A stretch of 64,000 nucleotides of DNA from Tetracentron sinense. Taxonomy: Eukaryota > Streptophyta > Magnoliopsida > Trochodendrales > Trochodendraceae. A model generated the notes under the pieces. That model was not told where the DNA came from. It saw only the letters and a program-made list of their open reading frames with translations, and did no database searches. Position 1 is the first letter of the stretch. Each line of letters opens with the position of its first letter. Shown here piece by piece: positions 30,324-41,255 of this stretch. The stretch lies in contig CM026553.1 in NCBI GenBank assembly GCA_015143295.1, forward strand, positions 620,001 to 684,000. Reading direction: 5' to 3'. A program made the translations under genes and the position numbers.

Positions 30324-32942
30324 GTGATCATGAGTACTCTAAGAGAAGGTGGATCCGTCTCTCGTCCCCCACTTTTTGATGGGAATAATTATGCATACTG
30401 GAAAGCTAGAATGAGAGCCTTTCTCAAATCTATTGACGAGAGAATTTGGATGTCTATACAGAATGGGTGGACTACGCCCATAAAAACTGTAGGTGATTTG
30501 ACTGTCGTCAAATATTATAATGAATGGACCAGAGAAGAGCTTGAGTCAAGTGAATGGAACACTAAAGGTCTCAATGCTATCTTTACTGCAGTCACTGCTG
30601 AGGAATTCAGACGAATTTCTTCATGTGAAACAGCAAAGGAGGCTTGGGACATTCTTGAAATTACCCATGAGGGTACTACCACTGTTAAAATCTCAAAACT
30701 CCAAATGTTAACCACCAAATTTGAACATTTAAACATGGATGACAATGACACTTTTGATGAATTCTATGCAAAACTTAGTGACATTGTCAACGCTAGTTTC
30801 AATTTAGGTGAGAAAATATCTGAGTCCAAAATAGTTAGAAAAGTCCTTAGATCTCTCCCTGAGAGATTTCAACCCAAAGTCACTGCAATCGAAGAGAGTA
30901 AAAATGTTGACTCTCTGAAGATTGAGGAATTGGTTGGTTCACTCCAAACCTATGAACTCAATCTCCGTCCATCCAAGAAGAACAAATCTTTAGCCTTGAA
31001 ATCCATCAAGGAATCTTTGGATGAGGATGACAGTGATGGAGATATGAATGAGGAAGAAATGGCTCTCTTCGTTAAAAAATTTCGAAAATTTTTTAGAACG
31101 AAAAAGAGGTTCAATCCCAAACAGGGAGGAAAATCTTTTGAGAAGTCAAAGTCTAAGCCCTGGGAAAACAAGAAAAATTCCAAGAGTGGCGACAAGAAAT
31201 CCCAAGGTGTTCAATGTTATGAATGCCATGGCTTCGGTCATATTTCACTTAACTGCCCTAACAAGAAGAAGAGTAAGGGCAAGGTGATGAATGCCTGTTG
31301 GGATGACAGTGATTCCGAGAATGAAGAATCGGACAGTTCCTCTTCAAGTGAAGATACTGGAAATCATACGGCTTTCACTGTTTCCCTTTCTGGGATTCTT
31401 GAGACTACCTCTGCGGTTGATGAAAAGGATAGAAGTGATGAGAGTGTTCATACTGAGTCTAGTGATGACATACAGAAGAGTCAAACTCACTCTGAAAGTG
31501 ATGAAGATTTGAAAACAACTTATGATAAGTTGTATGCTGAAAGTTTGAAGCTGACTAAAACAAAAATCTCCTTGAGCAAAAAACTCAAAATCATTCAAAA
31601 TGAAAGAGATACTTGTAAACTAGTAGCAGAAGAGAAGAGTGCTCTAGTTAGTCAGTTGGAAAATGAAAAAGAAGCATTTGTTATGAAAGTTCAATGTCTT
31701 TTGGAAGAGAATGTCTCATTGACTAATGTGATCAGAAAATTAGAAGTTGAAAGAGACACTTCTATGAAAGAAATTAAAGAGTTAAGAACTCTGCAAATGG
31801 AGCTGGAAACTTTTAAAGACTCTCTTGTTGATAAGGTGAAATTTCTTGAAAAAGAACATCAAATTACCCTTAAAGACAAGACTGACTTGATTCAGAAGGT
31901 CTATACTCTTGAAAAAGAAGTAAAAATGTTTGGTAACACTAGCTGCCTAGATGAATTAGTTAGAAAATATAGGTCAAATTCGAGTAGATCTGGGATAGGA
32001 CATGCTGACACACCAGCTGATCCTTTAGCTGTTGGTACAATGGCTAGTGCAGTGTTTGAGCCAATACATTCTGATCCTAAAGTGAATCTACCTTCTACAT
32101 CAAGTACTAAGGCTTATACAAATTTTGTAAAGCCTAGAAATACAGCTCCTAGAGTGAATGCTATGAGGAATCAAATTCCTTTTAGAAGAAATCCTCCTCC
32201 TCTCCAAAGATTCATACCCACATGTCACTTTTGTAGTGTGAGAGATCACATTCGACCAAATTGTAATGCTTTTAGGAGAGCTCCTCAAAATGGTTCATGG
32301 AACCAAAATCAAAGTCAAGGGACTCTTCAAAGGCAGATTCAGGTTCTGGCTGAAAAGTCTAGAATATTGAGCGAAGATGTTAATAGAATTGCTCAAATCT
32401 CTATGACAAGAACTGGTCAATTTATTCCAAATGATTATTCAAGAGGAAAGAATTTGACTAATCAAAAAGCTAGAACTGAACAAAATAGGAAAAGGTCAAG
32501 GAGGACAAAAAGGAAAAAGGTTTCTAATACACAGTTTAATGATCAAAGATCTAAACAAGGTTTAAAGACTGTGTATATAAGAAAGGATGACCTTAAGTGC
32601 TTCGTCATTCACACTGCCTTGAAAGCCCAAAACATAGAAATGTGGTACTTCGACAGTGGGTGTTCTCGGCATATGACAGGTAACAAGTCCTTATTTACTC
32701 AATTTGAGGACTGTCCAGATGGAACTGTTACTTTTGGTGATGGAAGCAAGTCTTTAGTAAAGGGGAAGGGTATCATCGATTCACCAGGCATACCAAAACT
32801 GAAAGATGCCTTGTTTGTTGAAGGACTAAAAGCTAATTTAATTAGCATAAGTCAACTATGTGATGATAACCATGCTGTGCACTTTACCCAAAATAAATGC
32901 TTAGTCATTAATGGTAAAGGTAAGTGTGTTCTAGAAGGGTAA
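30324..32942 (+). CDS. Gag-protease polyprotein of the Sirevirus-like element, ends at nonsense codon
   Basis: The 872-codon frame starts at the first ATG after the primer site. Residues 10-210 are a copia gag region (FDGNNYAYWKARMRAFLKS). A CCHC knuckle CYECHGFGHISLNC lies near 31214-31255, followed by an acidic stretch and a long Lys/Glu-rich coiled coil (about 31510-31960). A second knuckle-like motif CHFCSVRDHIRPNC lies near 32223. The aspartic protease motif YFDSGCSRHMT lies near 32646. The frame stops at 32940-32942 (TAA) just before integrase. The same frame continues as integrase, so the stop is a mutation, or possibly a readthrough point, within one gag-pol frame. Confidence 0.9.
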   Translation: MIMSTLREGGSVSRPPLFDGNNYAYWKARMRAFLKSIDERIWMSIQNGWTTPIKTVGDLTVVKYYNEWTREELESSEWNTKGLNAIFTAVTAEEFRRISSCETAKEAWDILEITHEGTTTVKISKLQMLTTKFEHLNMDDNDTFDEFYAKLSDIVNASFNLGEKISESKIVRKVLRSLPERFQPKVTAIEESKNVDSLKIEELVGSLQTYELNLRPSKKNKSLALKSIKESLDEDDSDGDMNEEEMALFVKKFRKFFRTKKRFNPKQGGKSFEKSKSKPWENKKNSKSGDKKSQGVQCYECHGFGHISLNCPNKKKSKGKVMNACWDDSDSENEESDSSSSSEDTGNHTAFTVSLSGILETTSAVDEKDRSDESVHTESSDDIQKSQTHSESDEDLKTTYDKLYAESLKLTKTKISLSKKLKIIQNERDTCKLVAEEKSALVSQLENEKEAFVMKVQCLLEENVSLTNVIRKLEVERDTSMKEIKELRTLQMELETFKDSLVDKVKFLEKEHQITLKDKTDLIQKVYTLEKEVKMFGNTSCLDELVRKYRSNSSRSGIGHADTPADPLAVGTMASAVFEPIHSDPKVNLPSTSSTKAYTNFVKPRNTAPRVNAMRNQIPFRRNPPPLQRFIPTCHFCSVRDHIRPNCNAFRRAPQNGSWNQNQSQGTLQRQIQVLAEKSRILSEDVNRIAQISMTRTGQFIPNDYSRGKNLTNQKARTEQNRKRSRRTKRKKVSNTQFNDQRSKQGLKTVYIRKDDLKCFVIHTALKAQNIEMWYFDSGCSRHMTGNKSLFTQFEDCPDGTVTFGDGSKSLVKGKGIIDSPGIPKLKDALFVEGLKANLISISQLCDDNHAVHFTQNKCLVINGKGKCVLEG

Positions 32943-35645
32943 AGAACCACTGACAATTACTACGGCTTAATTCCCAGTCCTAATCCCTCAAATGTCTGTT
33001 ATAAGACTAAAATTGAGGAGGTTGATTTGTGGCACCGAAGACTAGGTCACATGAACTTCAAAGACCTATGTAAAATCTCTAAGCAAGAGCTTGTAAGAGG
33101 TGTTCCCAAACTAGGAAAGCCTTCTACTGCTGTGTGTGGGCCATGCCAACTTGATAAACAAATTAGAACCCCACATAAGAAGACTTCAAGTATTGCTACT
33201 TCATATCCACTGGAATTAATTCATATGGATCTAATGGGTCCTACAAGAACTGAAAGCCTAGGTGGAAAGCGATACATCCTAGTCATGGTTGATGATTTCT
33301 CAAGAATGTCATGGGTGACATTTATAAGAGAGAAATCCGATGCTTTTGACAATTTCAAAAGTATTTGCTTGAAAATTCAAAATGAGAAAAGATGCCCAAT
33401 CACTCGAATTCGAAGTGATCATGGAAAGGAGTTTGAAAACTCTAAGTACAACGACTTTTGTGATGAGTCGGGTATCAAACATGAATTTTTTGCACCTATT
33501 ACACCTCAGCAGAATGGTGTAGTAGAGAGGAAGAACAGGGTTCTTCAAGAGATGGCTAGAGTTATGCTTCATAGCAACAATCTAGCTTCTCATTTCTGGG
33601 CTGAGGCAGTTAACACTGCTTGCTATATAGTTAATAGAGTTTTTGTAAGACCTGGAACAAGGAAAACCCCATATGAGTTGTGGAATAACAAGAAACCCAG
33701 TGTCAAGTACTTTCGAGAATTCGGAAGTAAATGCTATATCCTTAAGGATAGAGAGCAACTGGGCAAATTTGAATCCCGGAGTGATGAAGGGATATTTCTT
33801 GGATATTCCACCAACAGTAGAGCTTATCGAGTGTATAACTTGAGAACCTCTACGATTATGGAGTCCATAAATGTAGTTGTGGATGACTCCGGTGTTGAAA
33901 ATGTGCAACTTGAGGATGATGAAAGTGCTGAAAATGAAAATGTTGAAACTGTTTCAACTCCACCTATAAATAAGCAATCATCTCCATCAAAACCTACACA
34001 TTCTAGGGTCATGAGTCCTCACACCCCCACTGATATAATTGGTGATCTTGAAAGTGGAGTGAGAACGAGGAAACAAATTGAAAATGAAGTTAGCTACATT
34101 TGCTATACTTCATCTTTTGAACCCAAGAATGTAGCTGAAGCTCCTGCAGATGATAATTGGATAAATGCAATGCAAGAAGAGTTACTTCAGTTTACTAGGA
34201 ATGATGTTTGGTATTTAGTACCTAGGCCTAACAATACAAATGTGATTGGTACCAAATGGATTTTCAAGAACAAATCTGATGAAAAAGGTACTATCATAAG
34301 AAATAAGGCTAGGTTAGTTGCACAAGGATACACCCAAATTGAAGGTATTGACTTCGATGAAACCTTTGCTCCTGTAGCCAGGCTAGAATCAATAAGAATT
34401 CTTCTAGCTGTGGCTTACCATATGAAATTTAAACTTTTTCAAATGGATGTTAAGAGTGCCTTTCTGAATGGCATTCTACAGGAGGAAGTCTATGTGGAAC
34501 AACCAAAAGGGTTTGAAGATCCACATCATCTTGATCAAGTCTATCGGCTAAAAAGGGCCCTCTATGGTTTAAAGCAAGCTCCAAGAGCTTGGTAAGAGAG
34601 GCTGACTACTTATCTCTTGGAAAACGGATTTTAGAGAGGGGGAGTAAACAGAACCCTTTTCATAAAGAATGTGAAAGGTGATATTGTCATCGCCCAGATA
34701 TATGTTGATGACATAGTGTTTGGTTCCACATTAGACTTACATGCTCTTTCATTTGCTGAACAAATGAAAAATGAATTTGAAATGAGCATGGTTGGTGAGC
34801 TAAGTTTCTTCCTTGGTCTTCAGATCAAGCAATTGGATTCTGGGATCTCAGTATCTCAAATCAAATATGCTAAAAATCTAGTGAAGAAATTTGGCATGAG
34901 CTCTGCTAAGCATGTAAGGACTCCTATGAGTTCTACTACAAAACTTAGTAAAGATGCTTCAGGCAAAGATGTTGATCAAACTTCTTATAGAAGCATGATT
35001 GGTAGTTTACTCTACCTAACTGCTACTAGACCTGACATAGCCTTTAGTGTTGGTGCATGTGCCCGCTATCAAGCGAGCCCAAAAGAGTCTCACTTGCTTG
35101 CAGTTAAGCGTATCATTCGATATGTGAGTGGAACTCTATCATTTGGCCTCTTGTATTCTTTTGATACAAATGCCACGATAGTTGGATATTCCGATGCCGA
35201 TTGGGCCGGAAATGCTGATGATAGGAAGAGCACCTCTGGAGGATGTTTCTATATTGGAAATTGCTTAGTTGCTTGGCTTAGCAAAAAGCAGAATTCAATT
35301 TCATTGTCCACTGCAGAAGCTGAGTACATAGCAGCTGGCAGTTGTTGCACTCAACTTCTGTGGATGAAGCAGATGTTGAATGATTACGGGATTGAACAAA
35401 GCACTATGACTGTGTATTGTGATAATTCAAGTGCTATCAATATTTCCAAAAATCCCGTCCAACATTCTCGCACAAAACACATAGACATTAGACATCACTT
35501 CATTCGTGATCTTGTTGAGCAAAAGATTGTATCTATAGAGTATGTCCAAACAGAGAATCAATTTGCGGACATTCTTACAAAACGCTTAGATTCCCTTAGG
35601 TTTGAACTCCTTAGGAAATCCATAGGTTTGTGCGGAGTTGAGTAA
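32943..35645 (+). pseudogene. Integrase-RT-RNase H of the Sirevirus-like element (nonsense mutations)
   Basis: After the TAA at 32940 the frame continues with the integrase zinc finger ([18 protein letters not shown]). The catalytic core follows ([29 protein letters not shown]), then copia RT with [10 protein letters not shown] and the active site YVDDIVFGS near 34703-34729. RNase H follows with YSDADWAG, STAEAEYIA and the KHIDIRHHFIRD tail. It ends at 35643-35645. Two further stops lie at about 34593-34595 (TAA after RAW, where Tyr is usual) and about 34632 (TAG). Apart from these three stops the frame is intact, so the copy was active recently. Confidence 0.92.
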
Positions 35646-37076
35646 AGATGTACTTGTTTCATAGCCTATGTGTCATTCATGTTCTATTTGTGTCATAGAG
35701 CTATTTTTTTCTTTAATTAATAAAAATCCAAAAAAAAACATTCAAAAAATTGAAAAATATTGCAAAAAATAATGTGTTTGTATGACCTTCTTTCCAATCA
35801 TTTTGCTTAAAGTTATTTCCTTGAAATCATATTTGAACATATAATACAAGGATAAATATTTCATAGGATTGGATAAATTAGGATAGGTCAATTGTTGGTT
35901 TGATCTTGTGATTGAATTTGGTCATGCTAACTAATCTCAGTTAGAGTTGAGTAAACAAAGATGTTATCTATTGCACATGCACTCTGACTGATTCTTTAGA
36001 TGGTATTAGTTCCTATTTAAAGGTTCTGATATTATACCATATGGTTCCCTAGATTAATCAAATCTAGTATAACCAATGTAATAAAAAATTTCATAAGGTG
36101 AGCCCCCTAGTTATAAAAAAAAAAATTATTGACATGGAGAGGACTACCTGTGAGTTTGTGTGATAGCTACTAGTGAATGCAAACAGTGAGTAATGGCTAC
36201 CTAGACAAACTGTAGGTATCTATATGGATTGCTAGTGTGAAAGCCCCCACTGTCATTAGAAAGAGCTACCTTCTCACTTGTGTGAAAGTCACCAATGTGC
36301 TAAAAACTATATATGTGTACTCCAAAAAGAATTTTCACAATGAGTACAATTTGACTGAAAAAGAAATGAAATAAATTTGTTAGTCAAATTTGGGGTAAAA
36401 ATTGTTCATCATATAAGTATGGATGTTTATTGGTTTTAAAACTAGTTTTTGAAAATTTTAGAGTCCCATTTGAGCTATAATGTCAAAATCTAGCTTAAGG
36501 AAGGAAACCAATTCAAAGAGTCAGGTAATGAATTTTGATTTCACACTAACATTACTTCTAATTGTTTCTTGACTCTGATTGTGAATTTGATGCAAATACC
36601 AAAATTAATCACCTTTGAAAATCAATTATTGTTTACATAATCCTTATTTATGACTATACTTGATATATAAATTCTTGGGTGATTATTCTTTATGACTTTA
36701 ATGAAATAAACAATTGCAAATTTTTCGGTGAATTGGTTATTTTGAGGTGAAAATGAGTTTTTACTGTACCATTGGTTGAGGGAGAGAAATGGTAGTAAAT
36801 GTAAAATTTTTGAAAATTTTTCAAACCACCGATCGCTCGGTGTTAAAGACCGATCGATCGGTCTTTCGTGAACAGAGTTATAAAACCCTCATTTCTATTT
36901 TTTTTGTTCACTTCTTCTCCGAACTCCAGAGCGATCTCTCGGTTACCTCTCCTCCAAATCCTTCCTATGGTCATTCCATTCAACTCTAAGGGTTTCCCAA
37001 GCATCAAAAAGGTAAGCCTTGTACGTTTTCTTGCGTATAGGTTGAATTTCTCATCTAAGGCATCGTCTGTTCATCC
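35646..37076 (+). other. spacer between pol and third ORF of the Sirevirus-like element
   Basis: AT-rich, no ORF. At 36828-36866 it carries two palindromes of the LTR type (ACCGATCGCTCGGT and ACCGATCGATCGGT), then text resembling an LTR leader. This could be an internal promoter or splice region for the third ORF. Confidence 0.5.
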
Positions 37077-38367
37077 ATGGCTTTCATTTTGTCCTTAATC
37101 CTTCTAGCCTATCTCATGTCCGGCGTTCCCAAACGCCGAAAATTGGTCCTCAACAACCAAGAGGACCCTCCTGAAGATGAACAAAACCAAGAGCCCTTTT
37201 CCTTCACTCCTATAGGACATGGGATTTCAATAGGGGATCGACCAATTCGTAGAATGGTGGATTCTACTACTGAAAATCACCAAAAGTCTTTGGCAGATAA
37301 AACCCGGAAACAAAAGGGAAAAGCTAGTTCATCTTCAACTATTCTATTGGGTCCTTTCATTAGCCCTAATGCTGCTCAACTTTATAGTGAGTATTTTAGT
37401 AAAAAGGGTATTATGGTTGAAAGGAGCATTAGAATTTCAGATTTTGGTGATTACTACCTTTCTAAACTCATTACTGATCGTCACTGGGAAGGTCTTCTCA
37501 ATTTATCCGGTCCTTGCTCCTATTCAGTTAGTCCAGGAATTTTACTCAAATTTCTCTGAAATAAATTTCAAAACCTGGTCTTTTAAATCTCGATCTTTAG
37601 AACAATCAGTTTTGATAAATCCAAATGTCATTGCAAAATTTCTTGATTGTCCTCGAGTTCCAGATGCCTATTATCCTTATAAATAGAAGAAAGATGAGGA
37701 TAAAGAATCTATGAACAATGTAGTCACATTTCTTTGTGGTGCTCCTACACTTTGGGTTGGTTCCTTAATCGAAGTCACAAAACTCACTAGAGATGCCAGA
37801 CTTGTAAACCTAGTAATGAGTGCAAATATCCACCCAAAGGTTCATACTGCAGACCTTAAGGAAGATAGAGCTCGATTTTTATTCAGTCTCCTTCGTGGAC
37901 ATGATATTGACCTTGCAGCCCATATAATTGATTTGATGATTCAAGCCCATCAAACTCAAACTGTGGTTGGAGCTCTTCCGTTTGGATCCCTGATTACTAA
38001 ACTCCTTGGTTCTCAAGGATTTATTGCTCCTCCTGGAGTTCCTACCCGTACTCCGAAAGGTCCAATCAACAAAAAGACCATCGCTCAGAGTTTCTCTCAT
38101 GCTTTAGTTCGAGATATTGAGGAAGAAGCTGATTTTGGTACAGAATCCTCTCATCCACCTCCGGCCACGATTGATGATCTAGCCAGAATGAAGAGAGAGA
38201 TGCAGATGGATCTCTCAACGCATATTTCATCTCACCAGGAGTTCACCACAGAGATCCGTGGCAGACTTGGATCACTGGATGCAGCAGTGCTGGGCGTACA
38301 TAGAGATGTTCGTGACTTTCGAGCTTATTACGAGTCCCAGCTCACTTCTGATGATGAGCAGGAGTGA
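37077..38367 (+). pseudogene. third ORF of Sirevirus-like element (putative plant transposon protein)
   Basis: Three frame segments join into one protein: 37077-37510, 37510-37686 (after a frameshift) and 37687-38367 (after a TAG at 37684). The N-terminus from 37077 is hydrophobic (MAFILSLILLAYLM), which could be a signal or membrane segment. The alternative start at 37116 (MSGVPKRRK) lacks it. The middle (AQLYSEYFSKKGIMVERSI, then LVQEFYSNFSE) and the AHIIDLMIQAHQT stretch resemble the putative plant transposon protein domain found after pol in SIRE1-like elements, at the position called env-like. No clear membrane anchor is seen near the C-terminus, and the end is acidic. Function unknown. 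Confidence 0.65.
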
Positions 38368-38988
38368 TAGTTAGATTGATGTACTAGGATAGAAACTCCT
38401 TCTGGTTCATGTGTATATTTTGGAGTTTATCTTAGTCCTAGTATTAGTTTGACATTTAGATGTATTTTGTCTTGATTGTACTTAGTACAAACCTTTTGGA
38501 TGTTATTGACTTGGTCATAGATGTATGCATTTGGATGGTTTATACTCATTCTCTTATATCTCATCTCATTTGTGTTTATGCATTAATTTTATTGTTAATA
38601 GTCCGCCTTTGGCATTTCGAGCCAAAAAAGGGGGGAGTGCATGATAACACATGGATATGAATTTGTGGATGATGATTTTGTGGATGTGGATGATGATTTT
38701 GTGGATGATGTTATGGAAACATGATTAACCTGTTATGGATATAGTATTGTGGAATTGTGGATGTTATACATGTTTTATTTCTTCCCATATTTTATTTCCC
38801 ATGCTTCACAGGTTTTTGATTTAGCATGTGCAGGCAAACAGGTTCTAAGTTTGGTGAATCATGACAAGTTAAAATGTCAAATGTCATGTAATTATTTTTG
38901 AGTCATGTAAAGGTCAATTTTCCATTTTTGAATCATTTGGGAAAATTTGAACCTACTATATGAGTTAGTCTTGTTTTGTCCCGGAATT

Positions 38989-39003
38989 GCCAAAGGGGGA
39001 GAT
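38989..39003 (+). other. polypurine tract of Sirevirus-like element
   Basis: CCAAAGGGGGAGAT directly before the 3' LTR start TGTAAATCCC. Confidence 0.85.
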
Positions 39004-40222
39004 TGTAAATCCCTAAGTAAGTGTTGGCAAATTCCGTGATCATTAGATAGGTCATGTGAGTCGAGTCGGGTTCAACTTGTCAGAAAAGAAGAGCTAAAGC
39101 ATAAAGAAGATTGAAGAAAGTGAAGAAAAAGCTCCTACTCTGGATCTAGAAAGGTAATGGACTTAGAGACCCCTACCTAGGTTGGATTTGACTTAGATAA
39201 CTCTAAACATACCTAGGAGGATAGTTTTAAACCTAATAAAGTTGTTTGATCTTAGTTGAATCAAATAAACATGAAATGAAGTATGGTTTGAAAAAATTCT
39301 GTCTCAACCGATCGCTCGGTGTTGAGACTGATCGATCGGTGGCCTACCGAGCGATCGGTGGCTATCGACTGGACAAAAAATTTGTATGGGGTATTTTTTC
39401 AGAGAGATGATTTTCAACCGCTCGATCGGTTATGAGCACCGATCGATCCGTTTTGGACCGAGCGATCGGTAATGTGCACCGATCGATCGGTCCCCGTAAA
39501 AAGAATTTTTATTTTTCTGGATTCTTTTTTTAAACCTATATAAACAACTTTTTGGGGACCTAATTCGTATCTTTGTTTATTTTTGAAAGAGTAGAGATCT
39601 GAGAAACTCCTCTAGGGTTTTTTCTATTGTTCTTATTAGATCTTTGTTGATCCCTCATCTTTCTTTGATCCTAGAGAATGCAAGTATAGATCTAAACCTT
39701 TGATCTTGCATTGTGTGATCTCAGATCTATATGAGATCCCTCTAGGGTTTGAAACTTCCAAAATTGATTCCAACCCTACACCTTGTGTGTCTGTCCGGTG
39801 TTTGATCCGGAGCCTTCGTGGAAGGAGATCGATCGTGTGTGATCATGGTTTTGAAGTAGCTTGAGAAGATTTGGTCGGTGTGGAACCGAAGCTGCTACGG
39901 CGGAGATCGAACCTGTTGGTTCGTGGAAATCAAGAGTAAGAGTCTATACCTAGGAACGTCGTTTCTGTTTTGGTAAGGTCTTGTCTTGTACTTGAAATCT
40001 TTTCATAGTGAAGTTTATTGCTGGACGAGGTCCCGTGGTTTTTTCCCGTTAGGGTTTTCCACGTAAAAATCTTCTGTGTTTGATTTGTGTGGATTGTCTG
40101 AGTGAATTGTTCATTGATTTCTAAACATATTAATTGAAAAATTAAAATTGGTTAGAAATTATTAGATAGAACTATTCACCCCCCCTCTAGGTCTTAGAGA
40201 TCATTGATCTGGATAAATTTCA
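39004..40222 (+). repeat. 3' LTR of Sirevirus-like element
   Basis: 1219 bp. It matches the 5' LTR apart from a small number of substitutions and one missing palindrome unit. Seven palindromes lie at 39307-39491 and a TATA box at 39534-39543. It is followed by the target copy CCATA. Confidence 0.93.
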
Positions 40223-41255
40223 CCATAGTTTGGCCTTATCAATATTTGTGAACTTGTGAGAATTCTTTTACAAAAACCTTGCTTATAAACTTTTATGAAA
40301 TACCTTTCTTGTGAGAAATCATCGAATCATGCAAGACTTGTGAACATAGAGTGCATATAATACTTGTAAACATCATGATACACTTAGAAAGCTTGTAAAC
40401 ATAATATTATATTCATAGAAAATCAATACTAGTGATAGCTTACATCTCATAGAAACTCATCATCCATTTCATCCAAGAACATACTTTGTAACATAGTTTT
40501 CTTAAAAGAATAGCATATGGTGGTTTTCTTAGCATACTTTAACATAAAAGCTCTTAGAGAGATTAAACCAAACACATAAAGTGCCTAATAATGGTAGTTT
40601 ACATCCAAGTGTAAAATCAACATCACATACCATATCAACCTAAGATTTTAGCATAGAATGAGAATAACATCACATGATGAATTAGTATTATCACAAGTTG
40701 GGTAGTAGAGTGTATCTACCTTGGTGAAATCGATGAATTCGATTCCAAGGACTTGGAAGAAGTGAGAACGTCGAGTTCTTAGTTGAAGAACACCAAAGAA
40801 GGAAAGATCTTGATCTTCTCTTCAAGCTTGAGCAACACCTTAGCTTTTTCTCCTTCTTCCCCTCTCAAACTCTCTCAAAGATATGCCCTAAGGGTTTGTG
40901 AAACCCTTAGGCACGAGTTGGGGGCTTTTATAGGCAAGGGTGGTGGTTAAAAGTCTTAAACACCCTTAATGAAGCAAGCGATCGGTTTTGGAGAGAGAGA
41001 GCGATCGATTTTATCACCAAGCGATCGGTGCTCCCCTGTTTTTGCTGTAAAACCCTTTTTCCACTACTTGAACCTTCTCCATTCCAACTCTAACACCTTG
41101 TACACTTAAAATACACTCCCTTATGCTATATATACCTTTCAACACATGCACACCATATATCCAAATATTTTTATTAGCATAAAGCCCATTAGTGCACAAG
41201 ACTCCACTTTGGGCACTATTCACTACTTAGTGAAATGAAGATTCGGGGTTCTACA

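Larger units (their letters stand above)
28979..40222 (+). mobile_element. Sirevirus-like Ty1/copia retrotransposon, structurally complete
   Basis: Two near-identical LTRs (28979-30218 and 39004-40222) are flanked by exact target copies CCATA (28974-28978 and 40223-40227). In order: LTR, primer-binding site, gag-protease ORF, integrase-RT-RNase H, a spacer of 1.4 kb, a third ORF, polypurine tract, LTR. Total length is 11.24 kb. The third ORF after pol, the large size, the coiled-coil gag and the LTR palindromes fit the Sirevirus lineage. LTR similarity suggests recent insertion, yet pol has three nonsense codons, so it may depend on relatives. Confidence 0.93.
28176..41255 (-). repeat. 5' LTR of gypsy element, split by the Sirevirus-like insertion
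   Basis: On the minus strand the LTR starts TGTAGAACCCCGAA at 41255 and ends GGGTATTTTGGGTCGCGACA at 28176. Without the copia element it is about 1.83 kb (28176-28978 plus 40228-41255). It ends beside a primer-binding site. CGATCGGT motifs occur at 40976-41030. Its ends match the solo LTR at 24249-27082 better than the 3' LTR at 21429-24248, so the element as it stands is probably chimeric. Confidence 0.7.

Noticed and set aside
37077-38367. Calling the third Sirevirus-like ORF a true envelope gene
   Set aside because: Only its position and a hydrophobic start suggest this. No C-terminal anchor, cleavage site or glycosylation pattern is evident.
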